Positions 28,356 through 35,025 of a stretch of 54,443 bases of DNA are shown here, one piece after another (position 1 is the first letter of the stretch; every line of letters begins with the position of its first letter). This DNA comes from a virus: positions 1 through 54,443 of the IMG/VR virus record IMGVR_UViG_3300047321_000419, one strand, 5' to 3'. The notes under the pieces are model-generated. The model was not told the DNA's origin. It saw nothing but the letters and a program-made list of their open reading frames with translations, and did not search any database. The position numbers were made by a program, and so were the translations under genes.

Positions 28356-28720
28356 TAGGGCTTCTCCAGGCGATACGGGCCGAGCACGGGCCGGCCGAGG
28401 CCTTCTCGCGCCACCACGCGCATTCGCATCATGGCGGCGTCGAGGGTGCAGCCAAATTCGGAACAGACCATTTCGCGGGTGCAAACCTTGTTGGCAATCC
28501 AATGGCGTTTGATGAACTCCCGCATCTTGGGTATGGCGTCCTTGTCCACGGCATGTCGGGCCTTCACGCCCGGTTCGCTGAATACGGCGGCAGGCCGGGC
28601 ACCATTATGGATTTGCCGTTCGAGGTCAGCCCGGCGCGCTTCGAGCGTTTCGAGGTCGGAATAGAGCTTGCCGATTTTCTCGCTTACGTCGCGGTATTCT
28701 TTGAGTACTTGTACGTCCAT
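28355..28720 (-). CDS. Coiled-coil plus winged-helix-like protein
   Basis: A 121-residue protein starting in a TAATG overlap. Residues about 5-45 form a coiled coil (KIGKLYSDLETLEARRADLE); residues about 65-110 look like a small helix-turn-helix domain (CTREMVCSEFGCTLDAAMMR). It could be a DNA-binding regulator of the early region. No specific family recognised. Confidence 0.55.
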   Translation of the reverse strand: MDVQVLKEYRDVSEKIGKLYSDLETLEARRADLERQIHNGARPAAVFSEPGVKARHAVDKDAIPKMREFIKRHWIANKVCTREMVCSEFGCTLDAAMMRMRVVAREGLGRPVLGPYRLEKP

Positions 28721-28932
28721 TATTCGACCCTCCATACGCGCACGCCCCTGACGCCATTTTCCGTGACCACGTGGCGGGCGAACTTTTTAGGCTTCAAGTG
28801 CTGAAGGCCCACTCCATATTGGGTTATGCCGGGGATAAAACACGATTCACCCACCTCCATGCGCGCGTAGGGATACTTACCCCGTGGCGGCGGTAGCGGC
28901 ACGCCCTTGTCGATTTTGATTTCGTCGTCCAT
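28720..28932 (-). CDS. Conserved phage protein of unknown function
   Basis: A 70-residue protein starting in a TAATG overlap with the repressor stop. It has the pattern YPYARMEVGESCFIPG, then FARHVVTENGVRGVRVWRV, typical of a short family widespread in phage early regions whose role is unknown. Predicted as a small beta/alpha domain. Confidence 0.6.
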   Translation of the reverse strand: MDDEIKIDKGVPLPPPRGKYPYARMEVGESCFIPGITQYGVGLQHLKPKKFARHVVTENGVRGVRVWRVE

Positions 28933-29087
28933 TACTTTAGCTCCTTCAAATGGTTAGACAGGATGCGCTCCATCTCCTCACTCAGCGAGAGGCGTTGGCG
29001 CGCGGCACTGCGGTGGAGTAGGCTGTGCGTCTTCGGCCTAACATACCCCACCACGCGAATTTTCCGTTCTGGTTTCCGAATCTGCAT
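28932..29087 (-). CDS. Ribbon-helix-helix DNA-binding protein (probable operon repressor)
   Basis: A 51-residue basic protein, first gene of the leftward operon. A KIRVVGYVRP strand is followed by two helices (HRSAARQRLS, SEEMERILSNHLKEL), the layout of Arc/CopG-type RHH dimers. An 18-bp imperfect inverted repeat lies 27 bases upstream of its start and overlaps the predicted promoter, so autorepression and control of both divergent operons is likely. Its stop overlaps the next start (TAATG). Confidence 0.6.
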   Translation of the reverse strand: MQIRKPERKIRVVGYVRPKTHSLLHRSAARQRLSLSEEMERILSNHLKELK

Positions 29088-29094
29088 AACTGGT

Positions 29095-29123
29095 GAGATA
29101 CCAATTAGGCACTATCGTGTCAA
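29095..29123 (-). promoter_or_regulatory. Leftward early promoter (predicted)
   Basis: Read on the minus strand, TTGACA (29123-29118) is followed after 17 bases by TATCTC (29100-29095), a weak -10, just upstream of the repressor start at 29087. The -35 lies inside the left arm of the inverted repeat at 29114-29159, as expected for a repressed promoter. Confidence 0.45.
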
Positions 29124-29159
29124 GCACCTAAAGAAAACTTGTTAGGCCCTTGACACGAT
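29114..29159. promoter_or_regulatory. Operator-like inverted repeat between divergent operons
   Basis: Arms 29114-29131 and 29142-29159 are 18 bp each and match at 16 of 18 positions around a 10-base AT-rich centre. The outer 11 bp, ATCGTGTCAAG / CTTGACACGAT, are perfect, and each arm contains a TTGACA on its outward strand. It lies in the 168-base gap between the repressor gene and the methyltransferase gene. It is best read as an operator for the RHH protein. Confidence 0.6.
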
Positions 29160-29255
29160 TTATGGATTTATGCGACAACCGACGAATGGAAAGCGGCGGG
29201 GATGCGGATGGCGGTGAAATGAGGCGGAGTGCGGGGATTCTGTGAGGGGTAACGA

Positions 29256-29987
29256 ATGAAGCCGTATTACGAGGATGAGGCGGTGACGATTTACCACGGC
29301 GATTGTCGCGAGGTGCTGCCGGGGCTGGAGCCGGTCGCCCACGTCATCACCGACCCGCCCTACGAGGCCGAAGCTCACACACAACAGCGTCGTGTGAAAC
29401 GGGGCGGGGGTGTGATGGAGTGCGAGCCCCTGTCCTTCGCTCCGATGTGGGGCGCGATGCGGGACTTTACGGGCGCTCAAGTCCGACGATTAGTCAAGCG
29501 CTGGATTCTTACCTTCTGCCAAATCGAAGCGGCCCCGCTATGGCGGAAAGTGTACGAAGATCAAGGATTAGTCTACCGACGCACGTGCATCTGGGTGAAG
29601 CCTGACGGTATGCCACAATATTCAGGCGACAGGCCCGGGATGGGCTATGAAACGTTACTGGCCATGCACACGGCGGGCGCGTGCCGATGGAATGGCGGCG
29701 GTCGCCACGGTGTATTTATCGTCAACAAGAGCGATGGTGCGGGCGCTAGCCCACATCCCACGCAGAAGCCGCTCCCGTTGATGACGATGCTGGTCTCACT
29801 ATTTACGGACGAGGGCGAAATCATCCTCGACCCATTCATGGGCAGCGGAACGACGCTGCGCGCGGCGAAAGACCTCGGGCGCAAGGCCATCGGCATTGAG
29901 ATTGAGGAACGCTACTGCGAGATAGCCGCTAAGCGAATGTCCCAATCTGTCTTTGACTTCAGGAGTTCCAGTGTACTTGGGGAGTGA
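29256..29987 (+). CDS. DNA adenine/cytosine-N4 methyltransferase (beta class)
   Basis: A 243-residue protein after GAGGGGTAACGA. Catalytic motif IV is DPPY (33-36) and the SAM-binding motif I is DPFMGSGTT (192-200), so the order IV then I indicates the beta class of amino-methyltransferases. The middle, with PHPTQKPLPL before motif I, fits. It probably methylates adenine N6 or cytosine N4 in phage DNA to block restriction. No restriction partner is adjacent, so it is an orphan enzyme. First gene of the rightward early operon. Confidence 0.9.
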   Translation: MKPYYEDEAVTIYHGDCREVLPGLEPVAHVITDPPYEAEAHTQQRRVKRGGGVMECEPLSFAPMWGAMRDFTGAQVRRLVKRWILTFCQIEAAPLWRKVYEDQGLVYRRTCIWVKPDGMPQYSGDRPGMGYETLLAMHTAGACRWNGGGRHGVFIVNKSDGAGASPHPTQKPLPLMTMLVSLFTDEGEIILDPFMGSGTTLRAAKDLGRKAIGIEIEERYCEIAAKRMSQSVFDFRSSSVLGE

Positions 29988-30241
29988 TAACGGAATTGGT
30001 AGAGGCGCAGGGGCCCCATATCAAGAGTTTGGGGGAACTCCCGTCGGCGTCCTTTCGCCTCTCTCGCAACCAAGCTCTTGCTCAGAGTCTTATAGGTCGG
30101 TCAACCATCCCTGCCCGCAGACCGGGGAGGATGGATTTGGACTTAGCGCAGTCAGCCCACCACGTTCGGCCAAGGTTTTTGAAATCCAACTCCGACGTAG
30201 CGGGATTGACTATAAACGCAGAAACGCCCCGAGTCAATTAA
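29984..30241 (+). CDS. Possible 85-residue protein in a highly structured segment
   Basis: An ORF with a GTG start in a GTGA overlap with the methyltransferase stop, the coupling style of this genome. It would encode a basic protein (e.g. SRNQALAQSLIGRST) with no recognised motif. The nearest AGGAG is 18 bases away, which is far, and the same DNA is full of strong inverted repeats, so this may instead be non-coding. Confidence 0.35.
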   Translation: MITELVEAQGPHIKSLGELPSASFRLSRNQALAQSLIGRSTIPARRPGRMDLDLAQSAHHVRPRFLKSNSDVAGLTINAETPRVN

Positions 30242-30300
30242 GACCCGAGGCGCGGCTGCCAAAAACCTTGGTGCGGTGGGTGTCCCGTGAGGAGGACGAA
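29988..30300. other. Structured inter-operon segment, candidate origin or RNA element
   Basis: This 313-base stretch has no confident gene. Inverted repeats: AGAGGCG 30001-30007 with CGCCTCT 30056-30062, extended by TTGGT/ACCAA; CCATCC 30105-30110 with GGATGG 30129-30134 around CCCG/CGGG; and CCAAGGTTTTTG 30170-30181 with CAAAAACCTTGG 30260-30271, extended by CCCACC/GGTGGG. It sits directly before replication genes. A D-arm-like GGAATTGGTAGAGGCG is present, but no tRNA cloverleaf can be built. Confidence 0.5.
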
Positions 30301-30633
30301 ATGATAATGCCAGATGAACCAACGAAACGCAAGCGCCAGCTAACCGAGTTCCCCGAGGGCTGGGCGCTGGGCGACCCTGAGCGCGAGACGTTCCGCAAGT
30401 ACAACCCGGCCTCGACCGATAACGACATCGACTATATCTGGAGCCAGTTCGAGGCCCACCACCGCGCCAAGGGCTCGAAATTTAAGCTGTGGTCGCAGGC
30501 CTGGGTGTTGTGGGCAATACGGACGCCCACCTACGGTTTTCGACCGACGCCACGGCCCCCGATCGGTTTCCATCACAACTTCGGCACGTCGGGGATGGCG
30601 AACCTGGCGCGTCATCTCGGGAGGGGCAAATGA
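30301..30633 (+). CDS. DnaT/replication-organiser-like small protein
   Basis: A 110-residue protein starting at ATG 30301 after GAGGAGGACG. The segment TEFPEGWALGDPERETF through QFEAHHRAKGSKFKLWSQAW resembles the C-terminal domain of phage replication organisers (DnaT-like), where an FxxxHxxKGxxxxxWxxAW helix pair binds ssDNA and helps load helicase. It lacks the N-terminal DNA-binding domain usual for full-length organisers. Downstream genes look replication-related, supporting the idea. Confidence 0.55.
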   Translation: MIMPDEPTKRKRQLTEFPEGWALGDPERETFRKYNPASTDNDIDYIWSQFEAHHRAKGSKFKLWSQAWVLWAIRTPTYGFRPTPRPPIGFHHNFGTSGMANLARHLGRGK

Positions 30634-30833
30634 CCCTGAGAGAGCAGATTGCGGCCATTAATGCGAAACCGTGCCGTTGTATCCATTGCGAGTTCTGTCG
30701 CGGGACGGGGAACATCCGCGTCGATGACCTGTCTCAGCCCGAGGGCTGGGATTTAGAGCCATGCGACCAATGCAGCGGTGGAATCGTCGATGTATGCGAT
30801 CGCTGCGCGCTTCTTGAGGATATGGTCCAATGA
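30630..30833 (+). CDS. DnaJ-type zinc-finger-like small protein
   Basis: A 67-residue protein in ATGA overlap. CIHCEFCRGTGNI and CDQCSGGIVDVCDRC give four CxxC knuckles, close to the CxxCxGxG repeats of DnaJ zinc fingers and common in phage early operons. Possibly a chaperone mimic or nucleic-acid binding. Function not assigned. Confidence 0.6.
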   Translation: MTLREQIAAINAKPCRCIHCEFCRGTGNIRVDDLSQPEGWDLEPCDQCSGGIVDVCDRCALLEDMVQ

Positions 30834-30851
30834 ACTTGAGGAGTCGGATCG

Positions 30852-31220
30852 ATGACCCACGAAGAAACCGTGAAGGTGCTGGGGATGGTCAAGGGCAACT
30901 GGCGTTGGCAGCCGGCCGACGACATCACTATCAGCGCTTGGCGCCATATCTTTGCCGAGGCGGACGCTCGAGACGTGATGGCGGCGGTAATGCGGGCGAT
31001 TCAGACCATGCCGAACCAAGATAGAATCCCGACGGCTGGGGAACTTTGGATAATGAGCGCCGATGATCGTGAGGTTCGCATTCGCGCTGAGAATGCCCGC
31101 CGGCCGCGTTTAGAAGCCCGTACAGCCCCGATTAGCCCCGAGGCGGTAGAGAAGGGCAGGGCGATGCTGCGCGAGGCCGTGGCGGACCTGACGGCTAAGC
31201 TGAGGATGAAGAACCGATGA
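30852..31220 (+). CDS. Helicase-loader-like protein (G39P/LIG40P type)
   Basis: A 122-residue protein. N-terminal helices with THEETVKVLGMVKGNW, a central AWRHIFAEADARDVMAAVM segment and TMPNQDRIPTAGEL recall the small helicase loader and inhibitor of SPP1-type phages: a compact helical N-terminal domain and a flexible basic tail. It would bind the host DnaB-like helicase and load it at the phage origin. No phage helicase is seen here, so a host helicase would be the target. Similarity is judged by pattern only. Confidence 0.5.
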   Translation: MTHEETVKVLGMVKGNWRWQPADDITISAWRHIFAEADARDVMAAVMRAIQTMPNQDRIPTAGELWIMSADDREVRIRAENARRPRLEARTAPISPEAVEKGRAMLREAVADLTAKLRMKNR

Positions 31221-31330
31221 GCAGCATGGACACGGACCTGCTTAATCAGGTGGCTCTAATCGAAGCGATAAACGTAATTGTCCTATTCATTGGAGTGTCG
31301 ATAGTCCTATGGTTGACCCGGCATCGTTAG
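31217..31330 (+). CDS. Tiny single-span membrane protein
   Basis: A 37-residue ORF in ATGA overlap. Its acidic N-terminus is followed by one hydrophobic helix (AINVIVLFIGVSIVLWL) and a basic end (TRHR). It overlaps the start of the nuclease gene by 22 bases. The function is unknown. Confidence 0.5.
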   Translation: MSSMDTDLLNQVALIEAINVIVLFIGVSIVLWLTRHR

Positions 31331-31686
31331 ATCGCAACGCGGTAGCAAACGCAAAGCTTAAGGTTCGCAGCGAGCACGAGGAGCTATTCGCGATGCAACT
31401 CAAGGCGGCGAAGCTCCGCGGCTGGGAGCGCAACTGGAGATTTGATCCTGTGCGGCGTTGGCGCCTCGATTTTGCCCATTTCGTTTATCGACTTGCCGTC
31501 GAAATCGAGGGCGGTACGTGGATTAAGGGCCGACACGTGACGGGGGTCGGATTTCGCAACGATTGCGAGAAATATAACGCGGCGACGCTCAAGGGCTGGC
31601 GGATATTCAGGTTCACGGCCGAGATGGTCTCGAGTGGCGAAGCGCTCAGGGTCACAGAGGCGGCGCTGGAGAAATTCGCCCGATGA
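31309..31686 (+). CDS. PD-(D/E)XK endonuclease
   Basis: A 125-residue protein with the core of a small PD-(D/E)XK nuclease. D54 in RRWRLDFAH, E65-x-E67 in LAVEIEGG, and later RHVTGVGFRNDCEKYNAA and GWRIFRFT match the phage endonuclease family related to very-short-patch/DUF559 types. It could resolve recombination intermediates or degrade host DNA. It lies between a replication module and a cytosine methyltransferase and overlaps both neighbouring genes. Confidence 0.75.
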   Translation: MVDPASLDRNAVANAKLKVRSEHEELFAMQLKAAKLRGWERNWRFDPVRRWRLDFAHFVYRLAVEIEGGTWIKGRHVTGVGFRNDCEKYNAATLKGWRIFRFTAEMVSSGEALRVTEAALEKFAR

Positions 31687-32297
31687 GGCCGTTGGTATGG
31701 CTCGACCTCTGCTCGGGGCTTGGCGGGGCATCGCAGCCCGCTTTAGACCGGGGCTGGAAGGTTATCCGCGTCGACATCGACCCTCGATTCAAGCCCGACA
31801 TCGTGGCGGATGTAAGAAACTTGCCCTTGAGGCGGTTTCACGTCGATGTGTTGTGGGCGAGTCCGCCCTGCCAGGAGTTTAGCAAAATCGGGATGCGCTG
31901 TTTTTATCCCGAGCCGATTGACCCTGATTTATCGATTGCGGAAGGCATTAAGGCCGAGATTGGCCGATTGGCGCCGCAGACTTGGGTGATCGAGAACGTA
32001 TGGGCGGCTCGTCCATATCTATCGCGATTATTTGGGCCGGTGGCGGCGAAGCCGTTCGGGCATGCGCTGTGGTCGAACGTCGCGCTGTTACTTCCGAACA
32101 TTGAGCCGCATAAGGGCGGCCGACGAGCATTCGCGCATCTCAAAAAGAGCGGTGCGCACAATCGCTCATTCATCCCAAACATGCGCCATGCGCCAGCCGA
32201 AGCCGCGAAGATTCCCTACGAAATCGGCGAAGCAATTTGCCGCGCAGTAGAGAGTCGCACAGAGCAAGATGCGACCGAAAATAGAGTGGAGGGGTAA
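31683..32297 (+). CDS. DNA cytosine-C5 methyltransferase-like protein (compact)
   Basis: A 204-residue protein. Motif I is LDLCSGLGG (8-16), the catalytic Cys63 is in WASPPCQEFS (motif IV), and VIENV (102-106) is motif VI. It is shorter than standard C5 methyltransferases (about 300 or more residues), so the target-recognition domain must be minimal or missing. It overlaps the nuclease gene (ATGA). It probably methylates cytosine in phage DNA, although an altered activity is possible. Confidence 0.75.
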   Translation: MRPLVWLDLCSGLGGASQPALDRGWKVIRVDIDPRFKPDIVADVRNLPLRRFHVDVLWASPPCQEFSKIGMRCFYPEPIDPDLSIAEGIKAEIGRLAPQTWVIENVWAARPYLSRLFGPVAAKPFGHALWSNVALLLPNIEPHKGGRRAFAHLKKSGAHNRSFIPNMRHAPAEAAKIPYEIGEAICRAVESRTEQDATENRVEG

Positions 32298-32299
32298 CG

Positions 32300-32470
32300 A
32301 TGGAGAAGTGTCCATATTGCGGCCTCGTACTCGAAGATGACGAGCCGCCGAAGAATAGCGACGAGGAGGATGCGCTGCTTTGGAGGCATCCGCGGATGGC
32401 ATGCGAAGAACTCGGGAAATTGATGTTCGCTTTGACCGAATTGGGCAAACAAAAGACGCGGCCTAACTAG
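32300..32470 (+). CDS. Small protein with a CxxC motif
   Basis: A 56-residue protein after GGAGGGGTAACG. It opens with MEKCPYCG and an acidic region (LEDDEPPKNSDEEDA), followed by an amphipathic helix. A single CPYC knuckle plus one further Cys may bind zinc. The same RBS module GGGGTAACG precedes the genes at 29256 and 32484. Confidence 0.55.
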   Translation: MEKCPYCGLVLEDDEPPKNSDEEDALLWRHPRMACEELGKLMFALTELGKQKTRPN

Positions 32471-32483
32471 CCGGGGGGTAACG

Positions 32484-32813
32484 ATGGACGAGCACGAGAT
32501 ATTAGCCAAGGTGGCGGGAAAATTCGGCGTGAGCATCGAGGTTATCAGGGGCAAAAAGCGTAGTCAGCATATAGCGTTTGCGCGCCAGGTCGCGATGTAT
32601 CTGATACGGGAGAATACCGGCATCACCTGGAAAGCAATCGGTGAGCTCCTTGGGCATCGCGACCATTCGACGGCGATGCACGGCTGGAGGGTAATCAAAA
32701 TGCGGATGGCGGATGCCTCCTTCACGCGAATGATCGATAGCGTGGGCGTTTATTCGGCCAAAAATGCTCCTTGGGAAGATCGCCACGAGTTCGAGAGGGG
32801 GTGCATGGCGTAA
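32484..32813 (+). CDS. Stand-alone DnaA domain IV-like protein
   Basis: A 109-residue protein closely following the C-terminal DNA-binding domain of DnaA: FGVSIEVIRGKKRSQ, then ARQVAMYLIRENTG, and the signature GHRDHSTAMHG (57-67), with IGELLG before it. No AAA+ ATPase domain is present. It should recognise DnaA-box-like sites, so it could mark the phage origin or compete with host DnaA. It lies in the replication segment, with the helicase-loader-like gene upstream. Confidence 0.85.
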   Translation: MDEHEILAKVAGKFGVSIEVIRGKKRSQHIAFARQVAMYLIRENTGITWKAIGELLGHRDHSTAMHGWRVIKMRMADASFTRMIDSVGVYSAKNAPWEDRHEFERGCMA

Positions 32814-33223
32814 TGGAACCATTAGAAACGCTGGGCTCGGGCTCGGATACGCTCCTGCCCTCGCAGTATTACGACAAGGACAAGGCGAGCAGGACGCCAA
32901 TGGGCCGCCTGATGATTGCCGTGCTGGAGGACGCGCTTAGATGGCTTCAGCGCCGCCCGGATAGCGCAGGAGGCAGGGAGGCCCGCATTTGGGTGGATGA
33001 ACCGCAGGAGGGGCCGTTTACGTTTGATGGCGTATGCGATTATTTGGGTATCGAGCCCGAATATCTACGCAAAGGGCTCGAACGATGGGATGGCGCGCGA
33101 TTGGCTCGGCGTGCTGCGGTTAACGGGGCCGGTGGAGCTCGGCCGACTGTGACCACCGAGCGGGGATCGCATAACAAGCGGCGCTATCCAAAGAAAACGG
33201 GCGCCCGATTGGACGCCCGCTGA
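32813..33223 (+). CDS. Conserved phage protein of unknown function
   Basis: A 136-residue protein starting in a TAATG overlap. The pattern GRLMIAVLEDALRWLQ, EARIWV, GPFTFDGVCDYLGIEPEYLR matches a family common in phage genomes near replication genes (a helical domain with a conserved FxFxxVCxxLGxxP segment). The C-terminus is basic and low-complexity. Its stop is 15 bases from the convergent gene; a 6-bp GC stem (33198-33203 with 33214-33219) lies at its end but without a T-run. Confidence 0.6.
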   Translation: MEPLETLGSGSDTLLPSQYYDKDKASRTPMGRLMIAVLEDALRWLQRRPDSAGGREARIWVDEPQEGPFTFDGVCDYLGIEPEYLRKGLERWDGARLARRAAVNGAGGARPTVTTERGSHNKRRYPKKTGARLDAR

Positions 33224-33237
33224 TACCAGCGCATTAG

Positions 33238-33471
33238 TTAGGCTTGCGATGCGTAAACGTGACCTTGGCTATTCTTAAAGAAAATCAAGCAGAAAGCCCG
33301 ATCGGCGCCCAGGTAAACGATTACTCGCCCAAGCGCATCAATTTGCCAATCGGTCTTGATTCGCGCTTCATGTAGCGCATCATCAGTGAGTACGCCGCGC
33401 GTGTAGCGCCATTGCGCTTTTGCCTCTTTCATTGTTGCGGCGTCGTGAATGTGGATTACTTTTGCAGTCAT
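33238..33471 (-). CDS. Small hypothetical early protein
   Basis: A 77-residue protein starting at the Met after the GTGAGGAG leader. It has an alternating alpha/beta pattern (KVIHIHDAATMKEAKAQWRY, RVIVYLGADRAFCLIFF). No motif is recognised. Last gene of the small-gene leftward operon. Confidence 0.6.
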   Translation of the reverse strand: MTAKVIHIHDAATMKEAKAQWRYTRGVLTDDALHEARIKTDWQIDALGRVIVYLGADRAFCLIFFKNSQGHVYASQA

Positions 33472-33500
33472 TGGTCGTCTCCTCACAGACGGTTGCGGAG

Positions 33501-33614
33501 TTATTTGGTACAGGCGTTGCGGCGGCGCCCTTGTGGCGCATTTTGAAAATGACATTTGCAGGCGCAGCCTAGGGTTTTGAACTTCGGAGTACATCCGCAT
33601 TTGCGGTATTTCAT
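33501..33614 (-). CDS. Very small Cys-rich protein
   Basis: A 37-residue basic ORF with six Cys and one His (KCGCTP, CACKCH), likely binding a metal. Preceded by AGGAC. It fills an otherwise empty gap between two genes with leader modules. Modest confidence because of its length. Confidence 0.4.
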   Translation of the reverse strand: MKYRKCGCTPKFKTLGCACKCHFQNAPQGRRRNACTK

Positions 33615-33631
33615 TTAAGTTGTCCTGCCGA

Positions 33632-33805
33632 TTAAGGGAGCCAATAGAACGCGACGAGGGCGAATATCGTCAGCACCAGGGCGGCGCGCCAATAGCTAAC
33701 CTCATGCCTGGGGCGATAGAAATCGCCATAATCATAGACGTGCTCGCGCCAATATGCGCGGTTATCCTGCTCGTAAGCCTGGGTGGTGGTGCGGGTCGTG
33801 TTCAT
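33632..33805 (-). CDS. Small C-terminally anchored membrane protein
   Basis: A 57-residue protein after TAGGAGC. The hydrophilic N-terminus is Tyr/Arg/His-rich; residues about 39-56 form a membrane helix (WRAALVLTIFALVAFYWL). Tail-anchored topology. Function unknown. Confidence 0.55.
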   Translation of the reverse strand: MNTTRTTTQAYEQDNRAYWREHVYDYGDFYRPRHEVSYWRAALVLTIFALVAFYWLP

Positions 33806-33816
33806 CGTGATTGCTC

Positions 33817-34182
33817 CTAGCGAATCCAGTAATCGATTCCGTCGAAAGTGACGCTCGTATAGTCCTGTTGGAGTTCGCGCGCGGCTTGGTCCCAATCGAT
33901 ACAGGTATTCGGCCAAGTCGCGTCTTTATTGATGGCGCCGATGTCCTCGGCCAGTTCCTGGGCGAAATCCTTAAAGTACGAATCGCGGATTAACTGCTCG
34001 CCATATTTCCAATCGGCCGCATAGCCCGAGGCCTCCTCGGCCAATGCGCGGAGTGCATTCAATTCGTCCATCGTTTCAAGTGCTTCGGGACTATCGGTCT
34101 CCATCGCTTCAAGTTCTTCGATTCGTTCAATCACATCGCGCGAGTCGATTACGTCATCCATATTTGAGATTGCGTTTGCCAT
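33817..34182 (-). CDS. ArdA-like antirestriction protein (probable)
   Basis: A 121-residue acidic protein after the GTGAGGAGACGAC leader. The C-terminal part, YFKDFAQELAEDIG and then CIDWDQAARELQQDY, ending in FDGIDYWIR, follows the C-terminal pattern of ArdA (acidic ELAED, IDW...A..L..DY, closing aromatic strand). The net negative charge is typical of DNA mimics that block type I restriction enzymes. It lacks the N-terminal ArdA domain; residues 1-60 are an acidic helix, so it may be a shortened relative. Confidence 0.55.
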   Translation of the reverse strand: MANAISNMDDVIDSRDVIERIEELEAMETDSPEALETMDELNALRALAEEASGYAADWKYGEQLIRDSYFKDFAQELAEDIGAINKDATWPNTCIDWDQAARELQQDYTSVTFDGIDYWIR

Positions 34183-34219
34183 TGTCGTCTCCTCACGGAC
34201 GGTTACTGAGTTAATCGGT

Positions 34220-34420
34220 CTAGCTGGCGATTAGAGCGCTATAGGGCGTGCCGCCAGCCTGGAACAGGCTCGGCTTGAGATGGCGGTACAAGTCATCAAG
34301 AAAGCAGCCGAGCGGCGCAACCTCGCGGAATATGATCGCGCCAGTCTCCTTGTTGACCGCTTGCCATTCATTGCCGATCTTCTGAGTTTTAACTTTCGCC
34401 ATCATGTCTGTGAGTTTCAT
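34220..34420 (-). CDS. Small hypothetical early protein
   Basis: A 66-residue protein after CTGAGGAG. It has a mixed alpha/beta pattern (GNEWQAVNKETGAIIFREV, FLDDLYRHLKPSLF), with no recognised family. One of several short early genes each with the same leader type. Confidence 0.55.
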   Translation of the reverse strand: MKLTDMMAKVKTQKIGNEWQAVNKETGAIIFREVAPLGCFLDDLYRHLKPSLFQAGGTPYSALIAS

Positions 34421-34435
34421 TGGTGATCTCCTCAG

Positions 34436-34660
34436 CTATTCAGGCCGTTTCGCGTCAGCGCATCGCGCAGCAGTCATTGCCGCGTTTACCGCATTTGTAA
34501 CCATGTTGCCGTCGGTGAGGGCATAGTGAAGCAGAGCGCTCGTCAGGCTGGCAACGCTTATCCGGTACTTTTGCGCCATGCGCTTGATGTCCGCATATTC
34601 GTCATTGGTCAGGCGTACCGGCCGGATGCTCACGTCGATCAATTCGCTCTCGGCTGCCAT
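34436..34660 (-). CDS. Ribbon-helix-helix-like regulator
   Basis: A 74-residue protein. IRPVRLTNDEYADIKRMA followed by KYRISVASLTSALLHYAL resembles CopG/ParD-type RHH domains: a beta strand and two helices with a short turn. It is probably a DNA-binding transcription regulator of the early genes. Its start overlaps the preceding gene's stop by one base. Confidence 0.6.
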   Translation of the reverse strand: MAAESELIDVSIRPVRLTNDEYADIKRMAQKYRISVASLTSALLHYALTDGNMVTNAVNAAMTAARCADAKRPE

Positions 34661-34953
34661 TAGCGTGCATCCTTGCCGATGTATCGGTTGGTCGCCTCGT
34701 CATCGGTCATCAGGTTCGCGAAATTCGCCATGCCCAGCTTGTAAACTTCATAGTGGCGATGCTTGGTTTCTTTGATGAACACGTAATCGTCGCCATGCTT
34801 CATGACAGTCGTAGATGCGCTAAAAGCGTATGGCGAAGGAATGTCGCGAGGCGTGGGAATGCAATTCGCGTCTTCCGGCAAATCCTCGCATTCGGCCAAG
34901 TACCGCGCATGTTCTGCGTAGCTGGTAATCGTCTTGATTCTTCGATAGGTCAT
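34660..34953 (-). CDS. Hypothetical early protein
   Basis: A 97-residue protein starting after AGAGGAGACAAGACG. It contains YRRIKTITSYAEHARYLAE and HGDDYVFIKETKHRHYEVYK, an alpha plus beta arrangement with no catalytic motif. The function is unknown. Confidence 0.6.
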   Translation of the reverse strand: MTYRRIKTITSYAEHARYLAECEDLPEDANCIPTPRDIPSPYAFSASTTVMKHGDDYVFIKETKHRHYEVYKLGMANFANLMTDDEATNRYIGKDAR

Positions 34954-35025
34954 CGTCTTGTCTCCTCTTGGTCTCGTCAGTGAGCGCATTACGCCCAGAC
35001 GGGCATTGCTGCCCGTTTCGACCTG

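Noticed and set aside
29162-29245. A 27-residue ORF between the operator repeat and the methyltransferase gene
   Set aside because: No RBS, Gly/Arg-rich, and it lies in the expected leader.
29979-30075. A tRNA-Leu-like stretch (GGAATTGGTAGAGGCG) after the methyltransferase gene
   Set aside because: The D-arm resembles tRNA-Leu but I cannot fit a 5-bp anticodon stem with a 7-base loop, nor a T-arm with TTCRANT, nor a matching acceptor stem.
33198-33219. GC-rich hairpin between convergent operons as an intrinsic terminator
   Set aside because: A 6-bp stem with a 10-base loop but no following T-run on either strand; it lies inside coding sequence.
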